A DNA stretch of 5,515 bases from Chthoniobacterales bacterium (GTDB taxonomy: Bacteria > Verrucomicrobiota > Verrucomicrobiia > Chthoniobacterales > UBA10450). Where the stretch lies: positions 1 through 5,515 of the forward strand of contig JAICXG010000188.1 of the NCBI GenBank assembly GCA_025980625.1, in the 5' to 3' direction. This document shows positions 1 to 5,515 of the stretch, piece by piece. The notes under the pieces are model-generated. The model was not told the origin of the DNA and ran no database searches. It saw only the letters and a list, made by a program, of their open reading frames with translations. Position 1 is the first letter of the stretch. Each line of letters starts with the position of its first letter. The position numbers and the translations under genes are program-made.

Positions 1-840
1 CTGCTCGTTCATGCCGGAAGCGGCGCGCTCACTCATGGACAACCCGACAGCGCGGGCGTGCCTAACGAGTTCGCCGAACTGACGATCGCGCTGCCCTTCA
101 ACGATCTCGCAGCGGTGCGCGCCGCGTTCCGCAATCATCGCAACCAGATCGCCGCCGTCATTCTCGAACCGATCCCGGCCAACGCCGGACTTTATTTTCC
201 GGAACCTGGTTTCCTCGAAGGCCTGCGCGCCGAATGTACAGGGCACGGTGCGCTCCTCATTTTCGATGAAGTCATGACCGGTTTCCGGGTAGCGCGCGGC
301 GGGGCGCAGGAAATCTATGGAATCACGCCCGATCTGACCGCGCTCGGCAAAGTGATCGGCGGCGGACTCCCGGTCGGCGCGTTCGGTGGACGCGCCGAGA
401 TCATGGATCAGCTCTCGCCCCTCGGGCCGGTTTACCAGGCGGGAACCCTGTCGGGCAACCCGCTCGCGATGGCCGCGGGTCTTGCCCAGCTTCGTGAATT
501 GGAGCGCATTAATGGATGGAAACTGCTAGAGAGTCTCGGTGCCCAGCTCGAGCGCGCAACCCGCGAGTCGTTAGGCAAAACCAAAGCGGAAGCCAGCTTC
601 CATCGCATCGGCTCGATGTTTTGCCTCTTCTTTACCGCGGGCCCCGTGACGAACCTCGGCGCCGCAAAACGGAGCGACATCGCCAGGTTCGCGCGCTTCT
701 TTAACGACTGTCTTGAGGCCGGCGTCTACTTCGCTCCCTCGCAGTTCGAGACTGGATTCATTTCCACCGCTCACCAGCCCGAGCAGATCGAAAAAACCGG
801 CCGGATCGTGCGCCAGGCACTCGCGAATATTTTTCGTTAG
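1..840 (+). CDS. hemL: Glutamate-1-semialdehyde 2,1-aminomutase, C-terminal part (5' end outside the window)
   Basis: This PLP enzyme converts glutamate-1-semialdehyde to 5-aminolevulinate, the last step of the C5 route to haem and other tetrapyrroles, in the cytoplasm. The reading frame is open from base 1, where it encodes LLVHAGSGALTHGQPDSAGV, matching the family segment that follows the first half of the large domain. The GTG at 58 is therefore an internal Val and not a start. The cofactor-binding segment IFDEVMTGFR is at about 259-288. The Schiff-base lysine is codon 349-351 in ALGKVIGGGLPVGAFGG, followed by GPVYQAGTLSGNPLAMAAG. The small C-terminal domain ends normally with GVYFAPSQFETGFISTAH and a TAG stop at 838-840. 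About 279 of a usual ~430 residues are present, with no frameshift or missing key residue. It is transcribed toward the minus-strand genes. Identification is firm; the closely related class III aminotransferases lack this combination of motifs. Confidence 0.95.
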   Translation: MLVHAGSGALTHGQPDSAGVPNEFAELTIALPFNDLAAVRAAFRNHRNQIAAVILEPIPANAGLYFPEPGFLEGLRAECTGHGALLIFDEVMTGFRVARGGAQEIYGITPDLTALGKVIGGGLPVGAFGGRAEIMDQLSPLGPVYQAGTLSGNPLAMAAGLAQLRELERINGWKLLESLGAQLERATRESLGKTKAEASFHRIGSMFCLFFTAGPVTNLGAAKRSDIARFARFFNDCLEAGVYFAPSQFETGFISTAHQPEQIEKTGRIVRQALANIFR

Positions 841-872
841 GCGGAGGCGCAAAACTTTTTGCGTCATTCCGC
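841..872 (+). terminator. Hairpin directly after the hemL stop, possible terminator
   Basis: GCGGA (841-845) pairs with TCCGC (868-872), and inside it CGCAAAA (848-854) faces TTTTGCG (857-863), giving a two-part stem with a tight loop. It begins on the base after the hemL stop. There is no run of T after the outer stem, so it is not a textbook intrinsic terminator. It may end or protect the hemL transcript, or work in both directions because minus-strand genes converge here. Confidence 0.4.
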
Positions 873-880
873 TCCCTGCA

Positions 881-1066
881 CTAGGAAAAGCCCGCTGAGA
901 AGATCTTGCGGCCATGCTAGATCAGTTGTGGCACAGAGAGCTGGTTTCCTCACCGTGATAGATGCGTCGCCAGAGCCACTTCGCGGCCAATCTGCGAGCT
1001 GCTTGCCTGCGCAGTGCAAATTGCCGCGCCAAGCGACAACAGCAGAATGGGGATCTTGGTTTTCAT
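881..1066 (-). pseudogene. Decayed 5' remnant of a secreted protein gene (or a 38-residue secreted peptide, 950-1066)
   Basis: Read on the minus strand from the ATG at 1066, the DNA encodes MKTKIPILLLSLGAAICTAQ followed by ASSSQIGREVALATHLSR and a TGA at 952-950. The first part is a textbook signal peptide: KTK, a hydrophobic core, and an AQA cleavage site. The same frame then continues with protein-like sequence, GNQLSVPQLI, a TAG (919-917), HGRKIFSAGFS, and a TAG (883-881). A hydrophobic pattern that resumes in frame after each stop suggests a longer gene that lost its function by point mutation and lost its 3' part near hemL. From memory, 'EVA..HL' followed by 'HG..iFsA' resembles the N-terminus of secreted haem-c (cytochrome peroxidase-like) proteins of these phyla, but no CxxCH motif remains, so this is only a guess. 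An alternative in-frame ATG lies at 1081. No clear Shine-Dalgarno sequence precedes either start. It could instead be a genuine small secreted peptide. Confidence 0.4.
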
Positions 1067-1089
1067 ACAGTGGACATTCATCCAAATAC

Positions 1090-1136
1090 CAGAAGAGCCT
1101 CTCCGGACCGTTTTCGCCTCCGAAGAGGCTCTCCTG
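1090..1136 (-). terminator. Strong hairpin between the secreted-protein gene and the remnant
   Basis: A perfect 9-base inverted repeat, AGAGCCTCT (1094-1102) with AGAGGCTCT (1124-1132), continues inward after one mismatch with four more pairs (1104-1107 with 1119-1122). It continues outward after another mismatch with three pairs (1090-1092 with 1134-1136). The loop is about 11 bases. It lies some 38 bases past the stop of the minus-strand secreted-protein gene, the right place for a terminator. Neither side has a good T run (only GGTATTT on the minus side), so factor-independent termination is not proven. It could also be a dispersed repeat or an RNA-stabilising stem. Confidence 0.5.
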
Positions 1137-1173
1137 CGGGATTATTTACTTGTCTGCGGTGCTATTTGATTGA

Positions 1174-1653
1174 TCACTGCGGTGGAAGACGCGTCGCATG
1201 GGGGTAGGTCGGGAGCGGATCCCCGACTTGGTTTCCATTTTCGTCGTAGTACGTTATCTGACCGGCCCCATCGTAACTGTTGCCGTCGCGGCTCAAGGTT
1301 TCCGTTTCGGTCCACACGAATCTGAAAGTCCCAGCAGGGTTGCCGTAGGTCCATCCTACGTGGTAGAGGCTCACCGTATCGCGTGCCACCTGGTTCCAAG
1401 TCCCCACGCACAACACGCCAGGGCCAAGGTCGGCGGATTCGAATTCCAAGCCGTCGCTGTGCCATTGCTTGTAACTTTCGAAGAGTAGTTGTGTGTGCCC
1501 AGGGTCGAAGAAAACCTGGACATGCCATGTGCCCACGATTGTGGGCCGTTGAGTTCCTCCTGCTTGCGCTGTGACTGAACAGAGGCAACTAAATGCCAGC
1601 ACCATAAAAAGGGCTGGAATTGTGGTCCTCCAATTTACGTTTCGGTTTTTCAT
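1174..1653 (-). CDS. Small secreted protein of unknown function, beta-strand-rich (lipocalin-like?)
   Basis: I do not recognise a named family. The 159-residue product starts with a Sec signal peptide (basic MKNRNVNWR, hydrophobic core about 11-28, likely cleavage after Ala31 in VTAQA-GG). The mature part of about 128 residues alternates short beta-like stretches with Gly/Asp/Asn turns. It has two GTW motifs (41-43 and 84-86), SLYHVGWTY (95-103), a run of Thr/Glu strands at 109-120, and SRDGNSYDGAGQITYYDENG at 121-140. Openings of the form 'vGTW.v.v' and a closing 'T.P..ATRL' are what one sees in small lipocalin-like beta-barrel proteins, so an exported ligand-binding barrel is possible but not shown. 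The mature part has a single Cys (82), so no internal disulfide is expected, and there is no good lipobox. The ATG start is supported by AAAAGGAAAA (1661-1670 on the plus strand), with AGGA ending 10 bases upstream. No other in-frame start lies between the ATG and the preceding stop. It lies 275 bases past the kinase, in the same direction. Confidence 0.75.
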   Translation of the reverse strand: MKNRNVNWRTTIPALFMVLAFSCLCSVTAQAGGTQRPTIVGTWHVQVFFDPGHTQLLFESYKQWHSDGLEFESADLGPGVLCVGTWNQVARDTVSLYHVGWTYGNPAGTFRFVWTETETLSRDGNSYDGAGQITYYDENGNQVGDPLPTYPHATRLPPQ

Positions 1654-1710
1654 ATTTTGATTTTCCTTTTGTTCCTGTTGTTTGCCGTTTTGGCCTTCCG
1701 TCTTTCCTTG

Positions 1711-1860
1711 GCCGTCGTAGCCTTGGCGAAGTCGGCTGGCCCTTCACCGCGGTACTTCGTAAAGTTTTGCGGTGCGTTACGCGGAAACTTGGCTTCGCCG
1801 CGTTGAGTCGTTAAAACGTGGCAGCGGCAAATCAGGACAAACCGCAGATTGAGCGGATTA
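1711..1860. repeat. Intergenic tract with repeat-like segments
   Basis: No gene is visible between the kinase and the secreted-protein gene. The spacer holds GCCTTGGCGAAGTCGG (1719-1734) with a partly inverted partner, CTTGGCTTCGCCGCG (1788-1802). It also holds a short tandem-like pair, CCGCAGATT and GCGGATT (1842-1859). Segments of this wording remind me of short dispersed repeats in intergenic DNA of Verrucomicrobiota-like genomes. That is recollection, and a single copy in this window cannot prove it. The adjoining 1654-1710 is strongly purine-rich on the minus strand and forms the untranslated leader of the secreted-protein gene. Confidence 0.25.
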
Positions 1861-1863
1861 GGA

Positions 1864-1925
1864 CTGTAGAGGCAGCCATGTCAGCTGCATTGCGCGAGAT
1901 GCGGACGACAGGCCCGCCACTACAG
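1864..1925. repeat. Imperfect 27-base inverted repeat just past the kinase stop (REP-like or terminator stem)
   Basis: The left arm at 1864-1890 begins CTGTAGAGGCAGCC. The right arm at 1899-1925 ends GGCCCGCCACTACAG. By hand alignment, 20 of 27 positions are complementary, and 8 bases (TGCGCGAG) form the loop. The outer six pairs (CTGTAG/CTACAG) and the four next to the loop (GCAT/ATGC) are perfect. It starts 3 bases after the kinase stop codon (1931-1929), so on the kinase mRNA it would fold immediately downstream of the coding region. It could serve as a 3' end protector, a terminator without a U tract, or a mobile REP-type palindrome. A single copy is seen here. Confidence 0.55.
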
Positions 1926-1928
1926 ATG

Positions 1929-4748
1929 CTATTTCAGCACGACCGGCTGCTTCGCTTCTTCGAGGAGTTTCTCAAATCGGGGATCGCCTCGTAGAGGGTC
2001 CCACCACGGGAACAATTTCAGGCCACCATAGCTGAGAGGGCTTGGGAGATGGATGATGCTCTCCAGCTGTTCAAAAGCGAGATCTTTGTCGCCCACCCAG
2101 GCGGCGATTATGGCCAAATTTGCCATCCGACGGACTCCTTCGATTGGATCCTTTGCCACCTGCTCGACTGCACGCCGGCCTTCGCGCAGCGCTTCCTCTT
2201 TCCGCCCGAGATAGGCGTCGATCAACCCAAGGAGGCCCAATGCCTCGCTGTCATTGGGCTGGGCTTGCACCACTTTCTGTTGCTCCGTGCGTGCAGCGAC
2301 AAAAGCTGCCTGTGCCTTGGCTTCGTCTTTCGTCATGCGCGCTATAAGACCTTCTACAAATGAGCGACTTAAGAAAACCTCGCCACCCAAGTCGATTGAA
2401 TTTTCGCCCTTCGCATCTGAAGCGTTTTTTGCGGCAGGGGCATTGCGCTCGGCCAGTGCGCAAGCGAGCCACCACTCAGCGATGTCCGGCGTTGTAGTGG
2501 GATTTGTGGCTCGGATTGAATCGATCATTTGATGCAGCGGCCGAGTGTCGGCTTTTGCCTGAAACTCCACGTACGCTGGCCAATACGCCGTCTCCAAATC
2601 GTTCGGAAAAGCGGCCAACGTGCTCGCCAGCGCAGATTTTAGGTCAGCATAGCGCCGCAAGAATGTGTAATCGGTCATTATATTCACCCTTGTCTCCATG
2701 TTGCGTGGGTTGAGCTCAACCGCGCGCTGGAAACTTCGGATGGAGTCTTCCCAATGTCCCCGACGCCTCTGAATCAGACCCATTAGCCGCGGTACGCGGA
2801 AATCATTGGGCAAAGTCCGGCGGGGGATTTCCAACTCGGCCAGTGCGCCGTCATAATCCCGATAGCCCCGAAAGAGATTGTGCGCGCGCGCGAGGTGCGT
2901 TTCACCAGCGTTGGGATTAAGGCGAACCGCCGCTTGGATGGCTGATTCTGCCAACGCCAGCCGCGGAGGAGTGTGGTCTAAGCCACTGAAATAAAGCCAG
3001 TCGTGGGCGTAAGTGAGCTGGCAGTAGGCATCGAGAAATGATGGATCACGCGCCACGGCCTGGTTCAGGAGATCGACCGCCTCCAAGGACGTTGCTTTTG
3101 TTTGATTGTACTCCTCTAGCAGAATATTTTTGCCCCGCGTGTAAAGATCGAAGGCTACTACATCAGCGGTTGGCTTGCTCTCGATGGCGAGTTTCTCGGA
3201 AGCCGAAATTTTCGCGTGAAGCTGAACGGCAACTTTTTGCGCAATCTCGCTCTGAATAGAGAACATCTGGCTTAGCTCGCGATCATATTCTTCCGCCCAG
3301 ATGTGCGTGTCAGTTCGGGTCTCAATCAACTGCGCATTCAAATGAATTCTCGCTCCGTCTCGGCGTACGCTTCCTTCCAAGACGTGCGAGATACGTAGCG
3401 CATTGCCAATCCGGCGCACATCCTGTTTGCCGCGATATTGCATCACGCTAGTGCGGCTAATCACTTTCAGGTCCGCGACTTTCGCCAGTTTGGTTAAAAT
3501 GTCGTCTTGAACGCCGTCGGCAAAAAAGGCGTTCTCTTTGTCGGTGCTCAGGTTTTCAAACGGCAGAACGGCGATTCCGGTTGTTACAGGTTGTGGGATC
3601 AATTCACTTTTCCAAAGGATCCAGGCAGCAGCTGTTGCCAACGCGACGAGACATGCCACAAGCAGCGCGCTACTAGGATTACGCCGCGCCCACTTTCTGC
3701 TGCGGCCTATGATTCCAGTGTGTCGCGCTAAGATTGGCTCATGCTTTAGCCAACGCTCTAAGTCTCCCGCTAGTGCAAGAGCGGATGAGTAACGGCGCTT
3801 TGGATCTTTCTCCAAACACTTGAGGCAGATTGTGCTGAGATCGCGATCTATCTTCGGATTCAACAGGCGCGGTTGCTTCGGCTCAGTATCCAGCAACAAC
3901 TTGATCGTCTCGTAGGTTGCCCCCCCAGCAAAGGGCGGCTGGCCGGTGAGTAATTGGTAAAGCACTGCGCCAAGTCCATAGACATCTGTGACGCTGCCGA
4001 CTGCGGCATTGTTCCCCATTGCTTGCTCTGGCGCCATGTAACTGGGTGTCCCCAGTACGTCCAGCGTGCGCGTCATCGTGCTCTCCGTTTCCACCAGCTG
4101 CGCCAGTCCGAAGTCAGTGAGGTGCGGTTCGCCTTTTCCATCCAGAAGAATGTTCCCCGGTTTGATGTCGCGATGAAGAATTCCGTGTTCATGCGCGTAA
4201 TGAACAGTGCGCGCGACCTTCGCGATCAATTCCGTCGCCTGCCGGATCGACATCGGTGCGCGCCTGACGACTTCGTCTAGTTGTCCGCCTTCGACGAACT
4301 TCATGCTGAAGTAACAAGACCCGTCGCGCTCGCCGACTTCGTGAATCGACACGATGCCCGGATGCTCCAAACGCGCTGCGGCTTCGGCTTCAAGGCGAAA
4401 GCGTTTCAGGTGCGCTTTGCTCGCCCACTGACCAAGGCTAATTACTTTCAAAGCGACTGTGCGATTGAGACTCTTTTGCCGCGCACGAAACACAACGCCC
4501 TGACCGCCGCGACCGATTTCCTCCAGCAATTCGTAATCGCCGAGTTCGCCAAGCATCTGAGCAATGTGCGCCGACTTGTTCCCATCAGACGCTCGACTCA
4601 TTCCAGTCACTTTAACGTCTCCAGCGGAGCCGTCGTCGCTGTTAGCGCCAACCGTGGCTTCCAACACGCAACCGGTGCAGAGTCCTTCTGGCGCATCGGA
4701 AAAAATCTTCGCGCCGCACTTTCGGCAAATTCTGATGATCCTGATCAT
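1929..4748 (-). CDS. Membrane Ser/Thr protein kinase with zinc ribbon, TolB-like domain and TPRs
   Basis: A 939-residue Hanks-type kinase, presumably passing an envelope signal to cytoplasmic targets. Residues 8-27 form a zinc-ribbon-like CxxC-x12-CxxC (C8, C11, C24, C27). The kinase domain spans about 72-335: glycine loop IGRGGQGVV (78-86), VALK lysine K101, probable helix-C E120, HRDIKPGN (D194, N199), DFG (212-214), Thr-rich activation loop, and APE (239-241). All catalytic residues are present, so it should be active. After basic RKWARR, one transmembrane helix (about 360-379) puts the rest in the periplasm. Residues 391-515 are a TolB-like (COG5616-type) domain with IAVLPFENLS, FFADGVQDDI and VLEGSVRRDGARI. 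TPR-type repeats follow (about 552-690 and 832-866), then the common WDPLRGDPRFEKLL ending. The start is fixed: no other ATG, GTG or TTG lies in frame after the sigma gene's stop. The Shine-Dalgarno sequence is poorly placed. It lies 57 bases after the sigma gene, very likely in one operon. The substrate is unknown. Confidence 0.95.
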   Translation of the reverse strand: MIRIIRICRKCGAKIFSDAPEGLCTGCVLEATVGANSDDGSAGDVKVTGMSRASDGNKSAHIAQMLGELGDYELLEEIGRGGQGVVFRARQKSLNRTVALKVISLGQWASKAHLKRFRLEAEAAARLEHPGIVSIHEVGERDGSCYFSMKFVEGGQLDEVVRRAPMSIRQATELIAKVARTVHYAHEHGILHRDIKPGNILLDGKGEPHLTDFGLAQLVETESTMTRTLDVLGTPSYMAPEQAMGNNAAVGSVTDVYGLGAVLYQLLTGQPPFAGGATYETIKLLLDTEPKQPRLLNPKIDRDLSTICLKCLEKDPKRRYSSALALAGDLERWLKHEPILARHTGIIGRSRKWARRNPSSALLVACLVALATAAAWILWKSELIPQPVTTGIAVLPFENLSTDKENAFFADGVQDDILTKLAKVADLKVISRTSVMQYRGKQDVRRIGNALRISHVLEGSVRRDGARIHLNAQLIETRTDTHIWAEEYDRELSQMFSIQSEIAQKVAVQLHAKISASEKLAIESKPTADVVAFDLYTRGKNILLEEYNQTKATSLEAVDLLNQAVARDPSFLDAYCQLTYAHDWLYFSGLDHTPPRLALAESAIQAAVRLNPNAGETHLARAHNLFRGYRDYDGALAELEIPRRTLPNDFRVPRLMGLIQRRRGHWEDSIRSFQRAVELNPRNMETRVNIMTDYTFLRRYADLKSALASTLAAFPNDLETAYWPAYVEFQAKADTRPLHQMIDSIRATNPTTTPDIAEWWLACALAERNAPAAKNASDAKGENSIDLGGEVFLSRSFVEGLIARMTKDEAKAQAAFVAARTEQQKVVQAQPNDSEALGLLGLIDAYLGRKEEALREGRRAVEQVAKDPIEGVRRMANLAIIAAWVGDKDLAFEQLESIIHLPSPLSYGGLKLFPWWDPLRGDPRFEKLLEEAKQPVVLK

Positions 4749-4752
4749 TGCC

Positions 4753-4775
4753 GGAGAGCCAGGCGCACACTCTCC
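4753..4775 (-). promoter_or_regulatory. Small hairpin abutting the kinase start codon
   Basis: On the minus-strand mRNA, GGAGAG (4775-4770) can pair with CTCTCC (4758-4753) across an 11-base loop, and the stem ends 4 bases before the ATG. GGAGAG is the only Shine-Dalgarno-like sequence in the gap, but it is 21 bases from the start codon and would be masked when paired. This could make kinase translation low or coupled to translation of the sigma gene upstream. A six-pair stem may also occur by chance. Confidence 0.3.
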
Positions 4776-4805
4776 CTGTTGTACTTCGGAAAATTCTCTT
4801 ACACG

Positions 4806-5515
4806 TTACCCTCTGGTTACTGCGATGAGATGCCGCAATTCGTCCTCAATGTCGCCAGGGTTCGCAACGGTGTGGGCAATTTCTTCGCGCAGCAGCGATT
4901 GACAGCGCTGTCGAAACCGATAAAACGCCTGTCGCAGCGCATTTTCGGTCATGCCGAATTGCGCGGCGATCTCGACCCGTGACGGCGCTCCCGGTTCGTC
5001 CGGCAGCAATTGCTTCAAAGAGTCGAACAACGCAGCGTTACCTGCCGCTCGATATTCATCCTTTAATCGGCTGAGCACGCGTTCCAATACCGTCGATGCC
5101 CAGCGGCGTTCGTAAATCATTTCGGCAGTAAGCGGGTCCGCAGGCTCCATCTCGATCCGCTCGTTGGCACGCAGTTCTTCCAATGGAATGAGACGCAGTC
5201 CTTTTCCTCTTTTAATGGCCATCGCACGCCGCCGTTCGTCGGCCAGAAAATATTTTAGCGCTCGAAGGAGGTACGAACGAAGGCGTCCCTTTTCCTTGCG
5301 GACAGCCTTTAGGCTTCCGCGCTCGAATAATGATGCGAAGAACCCCTGAGTAATATCCTCCGCCTCGGACGGCTTGAAACCCTGTCGCTGTAGAAAACTA
5401 AAAATGGGCCGCCAGTACGTCCGGCAGAGTATTTCCAGCGCTTCTTGTGCCGCGGGAGCCTCGCCTTGCGCCTCCAGCACTATGCTCCAGTGCGTGGTGA
5501 CAAAAGCCGAGCCGC
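4806..5515 (-). CDS. RNA polymerase sigma factor of the ECF type, kinase-associated (N-terminus outside the window)
   Basis: A sigma-70-family factor that should direct RNA polymerase to a dedicated set of promoters. The frame stays open to the right edge, where it encodes GSAFVTTHWSIVLEAQGE. 'TTHWSIV' is the usual N-terminal wording of this sigma group, so the GTG at 5480 is an internal Val and the true start lies a short way beyond 5515. About 235 residues are visible. Region 2 carries YWRPIFSFLQ and SEAEDITQGFFASLFE (core-binding region 2.2, 5346-5369 and beyond), then GRLRSYLLRALKYFLADERRR for -10 recognition. A linker of about 70 residues follows. Region 4 (about 5480-4875) contains the helix-turn-helix VEIAAQFGMTENALRQAFYR. 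The TAA stop is at 4808-4806. No anti-sigma gene is adjacent; instead the Ser/Thr kinase follows directly, an arrangement known from kinase-associated ECF groups. Control by that kinase is inferred, not shown. Confidence 0.93.
   Translation of the reverse strand, partial: GSAFVTTHWSIVLEAQGEAPAAQEALEILCRTYWRPIFSFLQRQGFKPSEAEDITQGFFASLFERGSLKAVRKEKGRLRSYLLRALKYFLADERRRAMAIKRGKGLRLIPLEELRANERIEMEPADPLTAEMIYERRWASTVLERVLSRLKDEYRAAGNAALFDSLKQLLPDEPGAPSRVEIAAQFGMTENALRQAFYRFRQRCQSLLREEIAHTVANPGDIEDELRHLIAVTRG

Noticed and set aside
571..915. A 114-codon minus-strand frame opposite the hemL 3' end
   Set aside because: It is antisense to well-conserved hemL sequence and runs into the relic in a different frame. 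No motif or ribosome site supports it.
859..1207. Plus-strand open frames of 81-104 codons between hemL and the secreted-protein gene
   Set aside because: The translations are Arg/Ser/Cys-rich without pattern, cross the 1090-1136 hairpin, and have no ribosome site. The minus-strand signal peptide explains the region better.
1142..1588. A 148-codon minus-strand frame overlapping the secreted-protein gene
   Set aside because: It is the same stretch in another frame. Its Arg/Pro/His-rich product lacks the signal peptide and ordered turns of the 1174-1653 frame.
1811..1848. Possible promoter (TTGTCC, then TTTTAA at 18 bases, minus strand) for the secreted-protein gene
   Set aside because: The -10 match is poor (3 of 6), the distance to the start is long, and promoter rules of this lineage are not known from the window.
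4281..4982. A 233-codon open frame on the plus strand
   Set aside because: It lies wholly opposite the kinase N-terminus and sigma C-terminus, both of which have clear family motifs. Its own translation shows no recognisable domain and is the kind of antisense frame that GC-rich coding DNA creates.
4806..5480. GTG at 5480 as the sigma factor start
   Set aside because: The upstream codons to the window edge encode TTHWSI, conserved in this sigma group, so the gene starts beyond 5515.
1..5515. CRISPR array, tRNA or rRNA gene, insertion sequence, phage or toxin-antitoxin module
   Set aside because: I saw no regularly spaced repeats, cloverleaf, rRNA signature, transposase or small paired genes on either strand.

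Overview
The window reads as chromosomal DNA of a moderately GC-rich bacterium, probably a soil or freshwater Verrucomicrobiota or a neighbouring phylum (Planctomycetota, Acidobacteriota). This rests on the style of the signalling genes: an ECF sigma factor of the 'TTHWSIV' type next to a zinc-ribbon Ser/Thr kinase with TolB-like and TPR domains, and small secreted proteins with repeat-like intergenic DNA. The placement is inference; no rRNA or other phylogenetic marker is present apart from a hemL fragment.

Layout. 1-840 (+) is the C-terminal two thirds of hemL (glutamate-1-semialdehyde aminomutase), cut by the left edge and followed at once by a hairpin. Everything else is on the minus strand and converges on hemL. 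From right to left: an ECF-family sigma factor cut by the right edge (4806-5515), a 57-base gap with a small hairpin against the next start codon, and a 939-residue membrane Ser/Thr kinase (1929-4748). Next come a long imperfect inverted repeat 3 bases past the kinase stop, a spacer of repeat-like character, and a 159-residue secreted protein of unknown function (1174-1653). A strong hairpin follows at 1090-1136. Last is a decayed or very short secreted-protein gene (881-1066), which starts with a clear signal peptide but is broken by in-frame stops.

How the genes may work together. The sigma factor and kinase are adjacent, codirectional and in the same frame, so they are very likely one signalling unit: a periplasmic TolB/TPR sensor region, a transmembrane helix, a cytoplasmic kinase, and a sigma factor as transcriptional output. 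No anti-sigma factor gene lies between or just downstream of them. Whether the kinase acts on the sigma factor, and whether the secreted protein downstream is a target or partner, cannot be seen from the sequence. hemL belongs to tetrapyrrole synthesis and has no evident link to this unit.
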